A DNA stretch of 64,000 bases from Candidatus Acidulodesulfobacterium ferriphilum (GTDB lineage: Bacteria > SZUA-79 > Acidulodesulfobacterales > Acidulodesulfobacteraceae): contig SGBD01000002.1 in assembly GCA_004195035.1 (NCBI GenBank), positions 62,001-126,000 on the forward strand. The letters run 5' to 3'. The position numbers were made by a program, and so were the translations under genes. This document shows positions 53,023 through 61,975 of this stretch, piece after piece. The notes under the pieces are model-generated. The model ran no database searches. It worked only from the letters and a program-made list of their open reading frames with translations, and had not been told where the DNA came from. Positions within the stretch are counted from its first letter, which is position 1; the number at the start of each line of letters is the position of its first letter.

Positions 53023-53871
53023 ATGAAAAAGCAGGGGAATCAAAATAATTATACAAAAATTATTTCTATAACAAGCGGAAAGGGCGGGGTCGGTAAAACT
53101 AACATAGTTTGCAATCTTGCATACTGTTTTGCCTCTATGGGCAAAAAGGTAATGATAATGGATGCCGACCTGAGCCTCGGAAATGTTTCAGTAATTCTCG
53201 GTATTATTCCAAAATATAACATTTCTCAGGTAATTTACGGCGATAAACAGCTTAAGGATATCATAATCTCCGATTCTAACGGCGTTCTGGTTCTTCCTGC
53301 TTCATCGGGCATACCAGAGTTGTCCAATCTCTCAGAGCCGCAAAAAATTGCTTTAATGTCAAGGTTCGATGAATTTGCCGGAGATATGGAGGGTTCGGGA
53401 GAGCCTATAGACATTCTTTTAATAGATACCGGAGCGGGAATTTCGTCGAATGTTTTATATTTTAATCTTGCCGCAAGCGAAATATATGTTGTCGTGACCC
53501 CGGAACCTACATCGATAACTGATGCTTATGCGCTGATTAAGGTTTTAAGTTTGAAATACGGAGAAAAATATTTTCGGATTATAGTCAATAACGTTAAAAG
53601 CGAAAGGGAAGCTAAGGAGGTTTATAAACACTTAAGCCTTGTTTCCGATAAATTTCTTAATGTAACCTTAAATTATTTAGGACATGTTTTGAATGACGAG
53701 AATATTCCAAGGTCGGTTATTATGCAGAAACCGGCGTTAAGCCTTTTTCCAGATTCTAAATCGTCCGAATGTATTAAAAAATTGGCTTATAATATACTTT
53801 CTCAAAAAGATAATAAAATATCCAACGGCAATATCCAATTTTTTCTGAATAAACTTTTAAGGGCATTTTAA
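53023..53871 (+). CDS. flhG: FlhG (FleN), MinD/ParA-type ATPase
   Basis: A 282-residue ATPase controlling flagellar number together with FlhF. The deviant Walker A is SGKGGVGKTNIVCNLA, then IMDADLSLGNVSVILGI and ILLIDTGAGISSNVL. The C-terminus (IQFFLNKLLRAF) is an amphipathic helix of the MinD membrane-targeting type. The usual N-terminal DQAxxLR helix is missing: the ATPase core begins about 12 residues after the start, and no in-frame upstream start exists. It is followed 10 nt later by fliA. Confidence 0.92.
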   Translation: MKKQGNQNNYTKIISITSGKGGVGKTNIVCNLAYCFASMGKKVMIMDADLSLGNVSVILGIIPKYNISQVIYGDKQLKDIIISDSNGVLVLPASSGIPELSNLSEPQKIALMSRFDEFAGDMEGSGEPIDILLIDTGAGISSNVLYFNLAASEIYVVVTPEPTSITDAYALIKVLSLKYGEKYFRIIVNNVKSEREAKEVYKHLSLVSDKFLNVTLNYLGHVLNDENIPRSVIMQKPALSLFPDSKSSECIKKLAYNILSQKDNKISNGNIQFFLNKLLRAF

Positions 53872-53881
53872 TCTTTGTCAA

Positions 53882-54592
53882 ATGGAAAAAATAAATTTTA
53901 AATCAAAAAGGCTGATCGAAGAAAATTTTAACCTCGTAAACACGGTTGCAAACTTTATGATGATAAGATTTAACGGAATCATAAACAGAGATGACCTTGT
54001 GGAATTTGGCATAGGGGGACTGATAGATGCCGCTATTAAGTTCGATCCGTCAAAAAATGATAACTTTAGGGTATATGCGATAACGAGGATAAAAGGTTCC
54101 ATTTTAGACGGCATAAGAAAACTTGACTATATGCCGAGAAATGTCCGCGAGCTAGCGGGGAGGATAGAAAAGACATACTCCAAATTGGAACAAAAATTAG
54201 GAGAAATGCCCTCAGATGAAGAGGTGGCTCAGGAACTCGGTGTTAATTCGGAAGAATTTAGCGAAATGCTATATAAGATAAGAGGAGCATCATTTCTATC
54301 AGATAAAGATTTTATCGGTTTTGACAAAGGACGCGCCGAATCTATAGAAACAATGGAGAGCAAGGAACCGCAGGTTATAGACAACCTTTTGATAAATGAA
54401 AGAAAAAATATTTTAAAGACATACATCGATATGCTTAGCGAGGTTGAAAAAAATGTACTGATGATGTATTATTATGACGAATTAACCTTAAAAGAAATCG
54501 GAAGACTGCTGGATCTAACCGAATCCAGAATTTGCCAGATCCATTCTAAGGCAATAATAAAATTGAGATCAAAATTAAAATCATATGAATAA
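53882..54592 (+). CDS. fliA: RNA polymerase sigma-28 factor FliA
   Basis: A 236-residue sigma-70-family factor for late flagellar and chemotaxis genes. Region 2 (LVNTVANFMMIRFNGIINRDDLVEFGIGGLIDAAIKFDPSKNDNFRVYAITRIKGSILDGIRKLDYMPR) and region 4 (LLINERKNILKTYIDMLSEVEKNVLMMYYYDELTLKEIGRLLDLTESRICQIHSKAI) match FliA. Its ATG follows flhG by 10 nt and its stop overlaps the HEAT gene start by 8 nt. Being in a sigma-54 operon places it in the middle of the gene hierarchy. Confidence 0.95.
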   Translation: MEKINFKSKRLIEENFNLVNTVANFMMIRFNGIINRDDLVEFGIGGLIDAAIKFDPSKNDNFRVYAITRIKGSILDGIRKLDYMPRNVRELAGRIEKTYSKLEQKLGEMPSDEEVAQELGVNSEEFSEMLYKIRGASFLSDKDFIGFDKGRAESIETMESKEPQVIDNLLINERKNILKTYIDMLSEVEKNVLMMYYYDELTLKEIGRLLDLTESRICQIHSKAIIKLRSKLKSYE

Positions 54593-56597
54593 ACAAGATA
54601 AACAAAGGGATCTGCTTTTTGCGGATAATGTCGATGTCGTTAGAAATGCAATAGATAACATAGCAAAATACGGAACCATAAAAGATAAAAAACTCATAGT
54701 CGATTTATTGGGATCGAGCAGCCCGGGCATTGTTGAATTTGCCGAAAATACCATTATTAAACTGCAGGAAAAGGGGCTTATAAAAAAGCTGTTCGAAATT
54801 TCTGCCTCAAGCGGCAGCGGCATTAAAATCAGGTCTAATTCATTTGATGTTATAAAGCAAATTGCCATGAAGAACGGAAATTTTTTAACCGAATATTTTA
54901 ATAAAAGCAAAGGTAAATATAACAGGATAATTTCAGAGCTGATAAGATACGGCAATTTTATCCCTAACGATTATCCAAAAAGGATTTTGGTCAAGCTTTC
55001 AAAAGATAAAGACGAAATAACAAGGGCTAACGCGGTTGAATCGATAGGAATATTAAAACTTAAGCTTGACGGCGTACTGATAAAGGCGCTGGATGATACA
55101 TTCTTTGTTTCGTCATCGGCTATTTTTTCCATAGGGGAAATAAGATTAAAAAGAGCGTTTCCAAGATTGAAAGAGTTATTTTTAAAATCCCGCGACAGGG
55201 TTGTCAGAAATATAATAGTCGATTCTTTGGCGAAAATAGGCGGAAACGAAATATTAGATTTTTTGTTAAATCTTCTCGGTAAAAATAATAGATATACGAT
55301 AGATAAGATTTATATACTTAAAAGTTTATATAAAATATATACGGCGGATAATCGCAAAAAAAGCGGGACAAAAGAGTCGCTGCTCCAAAAAATATCCAAT
55401 TTAAATCTTAGAATTTCTATATCGTCTATAGAAGAGTATGAGGAAAAAGAGGCAATAGATTCTATCCTTTGTTATTTTTCTTTGTTGAATCATAAAAAGT
55501 CGGAAAAAATGTTTAAATTTTTATTTGAATATTATGTTAAAACCGAGAATATCGATGAATTAGAATATCTGTACATAAAAAATATTCTTAAAAAGATCGC
55601 AAGACCCAAGTACATAATGAATTACATAAAATCGTTAAAACCGTCGTCCGATTTTAATAAATATGATTTACTGATAAATGTTTTATCCGAGATTTCACCA
55701 AGGGATATAATAAATCTTTTAGATTTTTTTAAGGATAAAAAATTATTTTTAGAGGCAAAAATATCTTCTTTAATTTACGCGTGTTCGGTATTCTCGGATA
55801 AAAATTTTAGTTACAAAACCGCTTTTTACGATATTATTCTTTATTATTTAAGCGATGGAAACGGTAATGTTAGAAAATCCGCAATTAATTTATCGAGATG
55901 CTCGAAAAGCGGCATTTACATAGATAAACTTTTTACTTTTCTTCTTAAGGAAAATCTCCCTGATGTAACCTCTGCGTTTATAAATACCATATCTAATCTT
56001 TTAAGCTTTAAGCGGAATAAAAAATATTTTTATTTTTTTGCGGATAATCTGTCGTTAAAAAACGATAAAATAATAGAATATTCGTTAAAAATACTTGAAG
56101 AGGCGAAATTATCGCTAACCGATAATGATATTTCGGATTTATATTCTAAATTTGCTAATTTTAAATATGTTAAATCCATACCGTTAAAAAGACTGCTGGC
56201 GCGCGTTTTAAGAAAATACGACCTGGCAAAATATAAAGAAGCTATGTCTTTTTTACTTGACGAAAGCGATGAAGAGATTAAATTTAATTATCTGAATTCT
56301 CTTTTTATATCAGGGGTTAAGGACCTGAAACTATATTTGGATGTTCTTAGCTCCGCCGGAAATTTTTCGGATGAATTTAAATATAAAATAGTGGAATTAA
56401 TCGAAAAATTAGGCGACCCGAAGAGCTTTGACTTTCTTGTTTTTATGCTTAATAAAGAAAAGAGTAAAATGGTAAAAATCGCCATACTGAGCGCCATTCA
56501 TATTATCGATAAGGAAAAGGCGGCAAATATAATAAAAAAATATAATTCATCTAAAGATAAAGACTTAAGAAGCTATTCTTTAGAATTAATACAGTAA
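54585..56597 (+). CDS. HEAT-repeat protein of the flagellar operon
   Basis: A 670-residue soluble protein built from about 15 helical HEAT-like repeats, e.g. VRNAIDNIAKYGTIKDKKLIVDLLGSSSPGIVEFAENTIIKLQ and SIGEIRLKRAFPRLKELFLKSRDRVVRNIIVDSLAKIGG. No enzyme motif is recognised. The start overlaps fliA by 8 nt and cheR follows 37 nt after the stop, so it is cotranscribed with the sigma factor and chemotaxis genes. A scaffold for flagellum placement or signalling proteins is a reasonable guess; there is no direct evidence. Confidence 0.8.
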   Translation: MNKQDKQRDLLFADNVDVVRNAIDNIAKYGTIKDKKLIVDLLGSSSPGIVEFAENTIIKLQEKGLIKKLFEISASSGSGIKIRSNSFDVIKQIAMKNGNFLTEYFNKSKGKYNRIISELIRYGNFIPNDYPKRILVKLSKDKDEITRANAVESIGILKLKLDGVLIKALDDTFFVSSSAIFSIGEIRLKRAFPRLKELFLKSRDRVVRNIIVDSLAKIGGNEILDFLLNLLGKNNRYTIDKIYILKSLYKIYTADNRKKSGTKESLLQKISNLNLRISISSIEEYEEKEAIDSILCYFSLLNHKKSEKMFKFLFEYYVKTENIDELEYLYIKNILKKIARPKYIMNYIKSLKPSSDFNKYDLLINVLSEISPRDIINLLDFFKDKKLFLEAKISSLIYACSVFSDKNFSYKTAFYDIILYYLSDGNGNVRKSAINLSRCSKSGIYIDKLFTFLLKENLPDVTSAFINTISNLLSFKRNKKYFYFFADNLSLKNDKIIEYSLKILEEAKLSLTDNDISDLYSKFANFKYVKSIPLKRLLARVLRKYDLAKYKEAMSFLLDESDEEIKFNYLNSLFISGVKDLKLYLDVLSSAGNFSDEFKYKIVELIEKLGDPKSFDFLVFMLNKEKSKMVKIAILSAIHIIDKEKAANIIKKYNSSKDKDLRSYSLELIQ

Positions 56598-56634
56598 ATA
56601 ATTAATACGGTAAAAATTTTTAAAATAAAACCGA

Positions 56635-57477
56635 ATGGAATATCCAAACATTAATTTATCTGATGAAATATTCTATAAATTAAAGAACTTAATATATGAT
56701 ATCTCAGGTATTTATTTTAATGAGCAAAAAAAATATCTCCTTGAAACGAGGTTATCCAGAAGGCTTTCTATTTTAGATCTACCCAATTTTGAAGACTATT
56801 ATAATTATTTAAGATATTCGCCAAAAAGAAAACCGGAAATAAAGGAGCTTTTAAATAGCGTAACGACGAATGAAACCAGTTTTTTCAGGGACTTGCCTCA
56901 GCTCGAGGTTTTTATCGATATTTTAAAACAGGTTGTTTCGGAACCGAGCATTAATCCAAACAAAAAGATTAGAATATGGAGCGCTGGATGCTCCACCGGT
57001 GAAGAACCATATACTATTGCCATTATGATAAAAGAGAATTTCCCTTTTTCCAATGTAAAGTTTGATATAATCGGCTCCGATATCAGCGAAAAGGTTTTGG
57101 ATTCGGCAAACAGGGGGGTATATCATAGTTATACTTTGCGCAACGCGAGCGAAACCATTATCGCTAAATATTTTAATAAAATAGACGACGATTCCTTTGC
57201 TCTAAAGGACGAAATTAAAAATATGACCGGTTTTCACAATGTCAATCTTGTAGATGCGAAAGAAGTAAAAAACTTAGACATTTTTGATATCGTTCTTTGC
57301 AGAAATGTTATAATATACTTCGATAACGAGTCAAAGAAAATGGCCATTACAAACATATACGAAAGTTTAAAAATAGGCGGGTATCTTTTTTTGGGACATT
57401 CGGAATCTTTACATTTTATATCTACATCGTTCAAATTGGTCGGTTTCGGAAAAACACCCCTATACAGGAAAGAATAA
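56635..57477 (+). CDS. cheR: Chemotaxis protein methyltransferase CheR
   Basis: A 280-residue CheR that methylates receptor glutamates. N-terminal helical domain (IYDISGIYFNEQKKYLLETRLSRRL), then the SAM-binding domain with SVTTNETSFFRD, IWSAGCSTGEEPYTIAIMI, DIIGSDISEKVLDSANRGVY and DIVLCRNVIIYFDNES. The stop is immediately followed by the response regulator start at 57478. Receptors (MCPs) are not in the window. Confidence 0.94.
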   Translation: MEYPNINLSDEIFYKLKNLIYDISGIYFNEQKKYLLETRLSRRLSILDLPNFEDYYNYLRYSPKRKPEIKELLNSVTTNETSFFRDLPQLEVFIDILKQVVSEPSINPNKKIRIWSAGCSTGEEPYTIAIMIKENFPFSNVKFDIIGSDISEKVLDSANRGVYHSYTLRNASETIIAKYFNKIDDDSFALKDEIKNMTGFHNVNLVDAKEVKNLDIFDIVLCRNVIIYFDNESKKMAITNIYESLKIGGYLFLGHSESLHFISTSFKLVGFGKTPLYRKE

Positions 57478-57852
57478 ATGAAAACGCTATATACGGTATT
57501 AATTGTCGAGGACTCGTTAGTTGTAGTTAAGTTTTTATCGATTGCCTTTAAAAACGCGGGTTTTAAGGTGAAAACGGCTTCCGACGGTTATGAGGCTCTG
57601 GAAAAAGCCATTAAAGACGATATAAACCTGATTGTAACGGATTTAAATATGCCCGAGATGGATGGGATTACTCTGTTAAGCAGTCTTAAGGATAATTTAT
57701 CGACCAAAAATATACCCGTTATTCTTATGTCCTCAAATATGCCAAGCGAAAACGAAATATCTAAAAGTTATGCTTTTTTGCAAAAGCCGTTTAATGATGA
57801 AAAAATAATAAGCATTGCAAAAAAAGCAATAAAAGAGGTTTACGGCGGCTAA
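57478..57852 (+). CDS. Single-domain response regulator (CheY-like)
   Basis: A 124-residue receiver domain: VEDSLVVVKFL at the start, phosphoacceptor D55 in IVTDLNMPEMDG and LQKPFND (conserved Lys) near the end. Its start is directly adjacent to the cheR stop. It has no output domain and is distinct from the CheY at 57899, so the cluster has two receivers; one could act as a phosphate sink or sense another kinase. Confidence 0.88.
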   Translation: MKTLYTVLIVEDSLVVVKFLSIAFKNAGFKVKTASDGYEALEKAIKDDINLIVTDLNMPEMDGITLLSSLKDNLSTKNIPVILMSSNMPSENEISKSYAFLQKPFNDEKIISIAKKAIKEVYGG

Positions 57853-57898
57853 CCCGTTATTAATGTTGTAATAATTTATAATTTAAAAGGTGCTGAAT

Positions 57899-58282
57899 AT
57901 GGCTTTGGATCTGTCGATGAAAATTCTTGTGGTAGATGATTTTTCCACGATGCGAAGGATTATTAAGAATATTTTAAAACAGATAGGTTTTGCGAATGTG
58001 GACGAAGCCGAAAATGGGCAGGTCGCCCTTTCAAAAATTGCGGACGGAAATTACGATTTTGTCATTTCGGATTGGAATATGCCGGAAATGAACGGAATAG
58101 AATTATTAAAGAGCGTCAGGGCAAATGAAACAACAAAAGATTTACCGTTTTTAATGGTTACTGCCGAGGCAAAAAAAGAAAATGTGGTCGAAGCCGTTAA
58201 AGCAGGGGTTAACAATTATATCGTAAAGCCTTTTACGGCGGAAACCCTTCAGGAAAAGATTTCAAAAATATTCCCAGATTAG
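57899..58282 (+). CDS. cheY: Chemotaxis response regulator CheY
   Basis: A 127-residue CheY with [21 protein letters not shown]58 in [27 protein letters not shown] and VKPFTAETL. The ATG at 57899 follows AAAAGGTG (GGTG site); a GTG at 57890 adds three residues and is less likely. CheY-phosphate binds FliM. It lies directly before cheA. Confidence 0.95.
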   Translation: MALDLSMKILVVDDFSTMRRIIKNILKQIGFANVDEAENGQVALSKIADGNYDFVISDWNMPEMNGIELLKSVRANETTKDLPFLMVTAEAKKENVVEAVKAGVNNYIVKPFTAETLQEKISKIFPD

Positions 58283-58310
58283 CCTGAACATATTGTGGAG
58301 GAAATCGTTA

Positions 58311-60329
58311 ATGATAGATGACTCGATGAAAGAAATAGTCAATGATTTTGTTCAAGAGGCGCTGGAGCTCCTTGAAAGCCTTAATGAAAACTTTGTCGAG
58401 CTTGAGAAAGACCCCGGGAATAAAGACCTGTTAAATACTATTTTCAGAGCGGCGCATACAATCAAGGGTTCTGCCGGTTTTTTGGGTTTTCAAAGCATTG
58501 TCGAGCTGGCGCATAGCGCGGAAAATATTTTAAATAAGCTCAGACAGGGCGAAATTTTCCTTACCTCAGGCATGATGGATTGTTTACTCGAGGCTATGGA
58601 CATATTGAAGGCTATGATAATATCCGTATCCAAAACCGGAATTGAAGGGCTTACGCCTGTGGATAACGCGGAACTTATCAAAAGGCTTGATGACATGGCA
58701 GAGGGAATAATTGGACTACGGGAAGAAGAGTCAAAACAGCCGGAGGCTAAAGGGACGCAAGCCGTCCGGCAGAACTTGCCTCATAGCGCGGCTGAAAACG
58801 GTAAAGTCTTAGCGGAGAAAGAAGAGGCGGCCGGAGAAATTATCAATGAAGAAAAGCATAAAGAAAATCGCGCTAAAACGGATAAAAGAAAGGTAAGAAA
58901 CCTTGGAGATATCCTTCTGGAAGACAACCTTATTTCCAAAGAGGAACTGGAGCAGATTTATAAAGAGAAAGAGGAAGAGATAAAGCAACCCGAAACCGGA
59001 ACCTTCGAGCAAAAACAGGAGCGGAACAGGCAGGCTGTGCCGATACAGGAAGTCCCTAAACCTCCGCAGACGGAGGCGGCATTACCCGGTCCAAAACCAT
59101 CGCCCGCCCGGACACCCGAGATCAAAGAGACTACAATAAGGGTTGATATCGACAGGCTTGATAATGTTATGAATCTCGTAGGCGAACTTGTTCTTGCAAG
59201 AAACAGGTTATTTAATATCTCCTCTAAATTAGAGATGAAATATGCAGGCGACGATCTTTCTTCCGCGCTGGCGCAGGTTGTATCCAATTTAAATCTTGTT
59301 ACCACCGACCTTCAGCTGGCGGTGATGAAGACAAGGATGCAGCCGGTTAAAAAGGTGTTTAGCAAATTCCCCAGAATGGTTAGAGACCTTTCAAGAGAAC
59401 TCGGCAAAGAGATTGAACTTCAAATATCGGGTGAAGAAACGGAGTTAGATAAATCGGTTATCGAAGAGATAGGAGATCCCCTTGTCCATTTAATAAGAAA
59501 TAGCGTTGACCACGGGGTAGAAACAAAAGAGATGAGAAAACGTCTGGGCAAACCTGAAATCGGAACTATTAAATTAAGCGCCGAACACGAGGGAAATTAC
59601 ATCGTTATAAGCGTTTCGGACGATGGAAAGGGAATGGATCCCGACATCTTAAAAAAGAAGGCCGTGGAAAAAGGGGTGATAGATGAAAAAACGGCTTTTG
59701 GTCTTTCCGATAAGGATGCTTTAAGTTTGATTTTTACGCCGGGATTTAGCACCAAAGAGAAAGCGACCGAAATTTCGGGAAGAGGGGTCGGAATGGATGT
59801 CGTTAAAACAAATATACAGAAAATAAACGGCATTATAGATATAGAATCCCAAATCGGGCATGGTTCGAAGATAGTATTAAAACTTCCGCTGACCGTTGCC
59901 ATAATTCAAACCCTTATTGTCGGGGCGGGAGAAGATATTTTTGCCATTCCTCTTAATTCCGTCGTCGAAACCTTAAGAATATCGGAGTCGTCTATCCAAA
60001 CAATCGATAAACATGAGGTTATAAATTTAAGAAAATCGGTTTTATCCCTGCTAAGATTAGGAGAAGAATTTGGTATAAAAGAATCAAACATCGTTGACCT
60101 TGATATCTCTTTAAAAAAAGAGATTTATGTAGTCGTCGTTGCACTGGCCGAAAAAAAGATTGGTATAGCGGTTGATAATCTGTACGGACAGGAAGAGGTT
60201 GTGATTAAGTCTTTGGGAGATTATCAATTAGGATATAAAGGCATATCAGGCGCAACAATCACCGGCGACGGAAAGGTTGTCCTCATTATAGATATAGCCT
60301 CTATGATAGAATCTGCCGCAATAAGATAA
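58311..60329 (+). CDS. cheA: Chemotaxis histidine kinase CheA
   Basis: A 672-residue CheA starting at 58311, where GGAGG (58296) precedes the ATG. P1: H49 in FRAAHTIKGSAGFLGF. P3-P4: RVDIDRLDNVMNLVGELVLARN, LVHLIRNSVDHGVETKEMRKRLGK (N box), SVSDDGKGMDPD and FSTKEKATEISGRGVGMDVVK. P5: the CheW-like regulatory domain at the C-terminus. In place of a typical P2 domain it carries a charged linker containing LGDILLEDNLISKEELEQI (around 197-215), a GEIL-type segment. Confidence 0.95.
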   Translation: MIDDSMKEIVNDFVQEALELLESLNENFVELEKDPGNKDLLNTIFRAAHTIKGSAGFLGFQSIVELAHSAENILNKLRQGEIFLTSGMMDCLLEAMDILKAMIISVSKTGIEGLTPVDNAELIKRLDDMAEGIIGLREEESKQPEAKGTQAVRQNLPHSAAENGKVLAEKEEAAGEIINEEKHKENRAKTDKRKVRNLGDILLEDNLISKEELEQIYKEKEEEIKQPETGTFEQKQERNRQAVPIQEVPKPPQTEAALPGPKPSPARTPEIKETTIRVDIDRLDNVMNLVGELVLARNRLFNISSKLEMKYAGDDLSSALAQVVSNLNLVTTDLQLAVMKTRMQPVKKVFSKFPRMVRDLSRELGKEIELQISGEETELDKSVIEEIGDPLVHLIRNSVDHGVETKEMRKRLGKPEIGTIKLSAEHEGNYIVISVSDDGKGMDPDILKKKAVEKGVIDEKTAFGLSDKDALSLIFTPGFSTKEKATEISGRGVGMDVVKTNIQKINGIIDIESQIGHGSKIVLKLPLTVAIIQTLIVGAGEDIFAIPLNSVVETLRISESSIQTIDKHEVINLRKSVLSLLRLGEEFGIKESNIVDLDISLKKEIYVVVVALAEKKIGIAVDNLYGQEEVVIKSLGDYQLGYKGISGATITGDGKVVLIIDIASMIESAAIR

Positions 60330-60352
60330 ATTTTACAAGGAGTATTTGATTT

Positions 60353-61408
60353 ATGGGAGAGCCTGTGAGGGTTTTAATTGTCGATGATTCCGCCTTTATG
60401 AGGAGGGCGATAGGTTCCCTTTTAGAAGGAGAAAACGATATCAAAGTTGCGGGATTTGCAAAGGATGGAGAGGATGCCGTCAGGCAGATTCAAGATTTCA
60501 AACCCGATATCGTAACGATGGACATAGAAATGCCTAAGATGGATGGGCTGACGGCGCTTAAAATTATTATGGAAAAATTTCCGCTGCCCGTAATAATGGT
60601 TAGTTCGCTTACGGAGGAAGGGGCAAAGGCTACTTTAGACGCCCTTGATTTAGGGGCGGTCGATTATATTCCCAAAAATCTTTCGAATGTATCATTGAAT
60701 ATATTAAAAATAAAAGACGACCTGCTTTCTAAAATAAGGGCTGTTACGGCAAAAAGATATGTTTTTCACCCGCCCTCCGAAAATATTGCAATTTCTTCAA
60801 CAAAATTACTTACAAATGGTTCATGGAATAAAAGAATCAATATTGTCGCAATAGGTTCGTCAACAGGCGGTCCAAAAGCGCTTCAAGATGTTATACCTAA
60901 AATTCCGGGTAATTTTCCGGTTCCTATAATTTTAGTTCAACATATGCCTAAAGCTTTTACGGGGCCTTTTGCCGAAAGATTGTCGCAGATATCTCATATC
61001 AAGGTTATAGAGGCTTCCGGAAGCGAGATTATTAAGCCGGGAACGGCTTATTTGTCACCCGGCGATAAACACCTTACCGTTAAAAAAACAGGAGGGGGCA
61101 AAACATTAATATCTCTTTCAAACGAACCGGCTGATTTGATAAATAAACCGTCGGTCAGCGTTATGATGGAATCGGTGGCGAATGAATATCCAGGAAGCGC
61201 ATTGGGCGTCATATTGACGGGCATGGGTTCGGACGGGCTGTCGGGTATGAAAAGTATTAAGAAGTCAGGCGGAAAAACTATCGCTCAGGATGAAGCTACC
61301 TGCGTCGTATATGGCATGCCAAAAGCCGTTGTTGACGCGGGACTTGCCGATGTCGTTCTTCCTATATACAAGATAGGCGATGAAATTATCAAGGAAACTT
61401 TATATTGA
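60353..61408 (+). CDS. cheB: Chemotaxis methylesterase/response regulator CheB
   Basis: A 351-residue CheB. The receiver has phosphoacceptor D57 (VTMDIEMPKMDGLTALK); the methylesterase domain includes IGSSTGGPKALQDVIPKIP (active Ser), LVQHMPKAFTGPFAERL (His) and TGMGSDGLSGMKSIKKSGGKTIAQDEATCVVYGMPKAVVDAG (Asp). An AAGGAG site lies about 10 nt before the ATG. It removes CheR-added methyl groups. Confidence 0.96.
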   Translation: MGEPVRVLIVDDSAFMRRAIGSLLEGENDIKVAGFAKDGEDAVRQIQDFKPDIVTMDIEMPKMDGLTALKIIMEKFPLPVIMVSSLTEEGAKATLDALDLGAVDYIPKNLSNVSLNILKIKDDLLSKIRAVTAKRYVFHPPSENIAISSTKLLTNGSWNKRINIVAIGSSTGGPKALQDVIPKIPGNFPVPIILVQHMPKAFTGPFAERLSQISHIKVIEASGSEIIKPGTAYLSPGDKHLTVKKTGGGKTLISLSNEPADLINKPSVSVMMESVANEYPGSALGVILTGMGSDGLSGMKSIKKSGGKTIAQDEATCVVYGMPKAVVDAGLADVVLPIYKIGDEIIKETLY

Positions 61409-61447
61409 TATTAATCAAATTTAATTTTCATGTTTGGAGGAAAATTT

Positions 61448-61972
61448 ATGGAAGCCGTTAAGGAATCAAATAATCAAATTAATAGAACAGGTAAAGCAGA
61501 AAGCGATCCGAGGTTAGAGGAAATAGTTCAACTCGTTACATTTCGTCTCGGGAATGAAGAGTTCGCCCTCGATATTTTAAAGGTTCAGGAGATAAATAGA
61601 ATTGTCGAAATAACTAAGGTTCCAAAGGCCCCTGATTTTGTCGAAGGCGTTATTAATTTGCGGGGCAGGGTTATTCCGATAGTCGATATCAGGAAAAAAT
61701 TTCATTTGAAGACAAAAGAAGTTACAAAAGAGACAAGAATTATTGTGGTAAATATAATGAATAAAACCATAGGCCTTATTGTCGATTCCGTTTCAGAAGT
61801 TTTAAGGATCGATTCAAGCACTATTCAGCCCCCGCCGCCATTAATTGCAGGTCTCGATTCCGATTACATCGAAGGGGTGGGCAAATTAGACGACAGGCTT
61901 ATAATATTGTTAGATATCGATAAGATATTTACAACCGGGGAGCACAGGCTTATCGATGGCATGACGAGATAA
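61448..61972 (+). CDS. cheW: Chemotaxis coupling protein CheW
   Basis: A 174-residue CheW; start at the ATG 61448, preceded by GGAGG at about 61436 (an upstream ATG at 61430 overlaps that site). The core LVTFRLGNEEFALDILKVQEINRIVEITKVPKAPDFVEGVINLRGRVIPIVDIRKKFHL is the standard coupling fold. It joins CheA to receptors. The ParA-like gene starts 4 nt downstream. Confidence 0.95.
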   Translation: MEAVKESNNQINRTGKAESDPRLEEIVQLVTFRLGNEEFALDILKVQEINRIVEITKVPKAPDFVEGVINLRGRVIPIVDIRKKFHLKTKEVTKETRIIVVNIMNKTIGLIVDSVSEVLRIDSSTIQPPPPLIAGLDSDYIEGVGKLDDRLIILLDIDKIFTTGEHRLIDGMTR

Positions 61973-61975
61973 TTT

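Noticed and set aside
56598-56640. Sigma-28 promoter before cheR
   Set aside because: A TAAAAATT followed at the right distance by ACCGAATG is present, but it misses key bases of GCCGATAA and would run into the start codon; cheR is better explained as part of the long operon.
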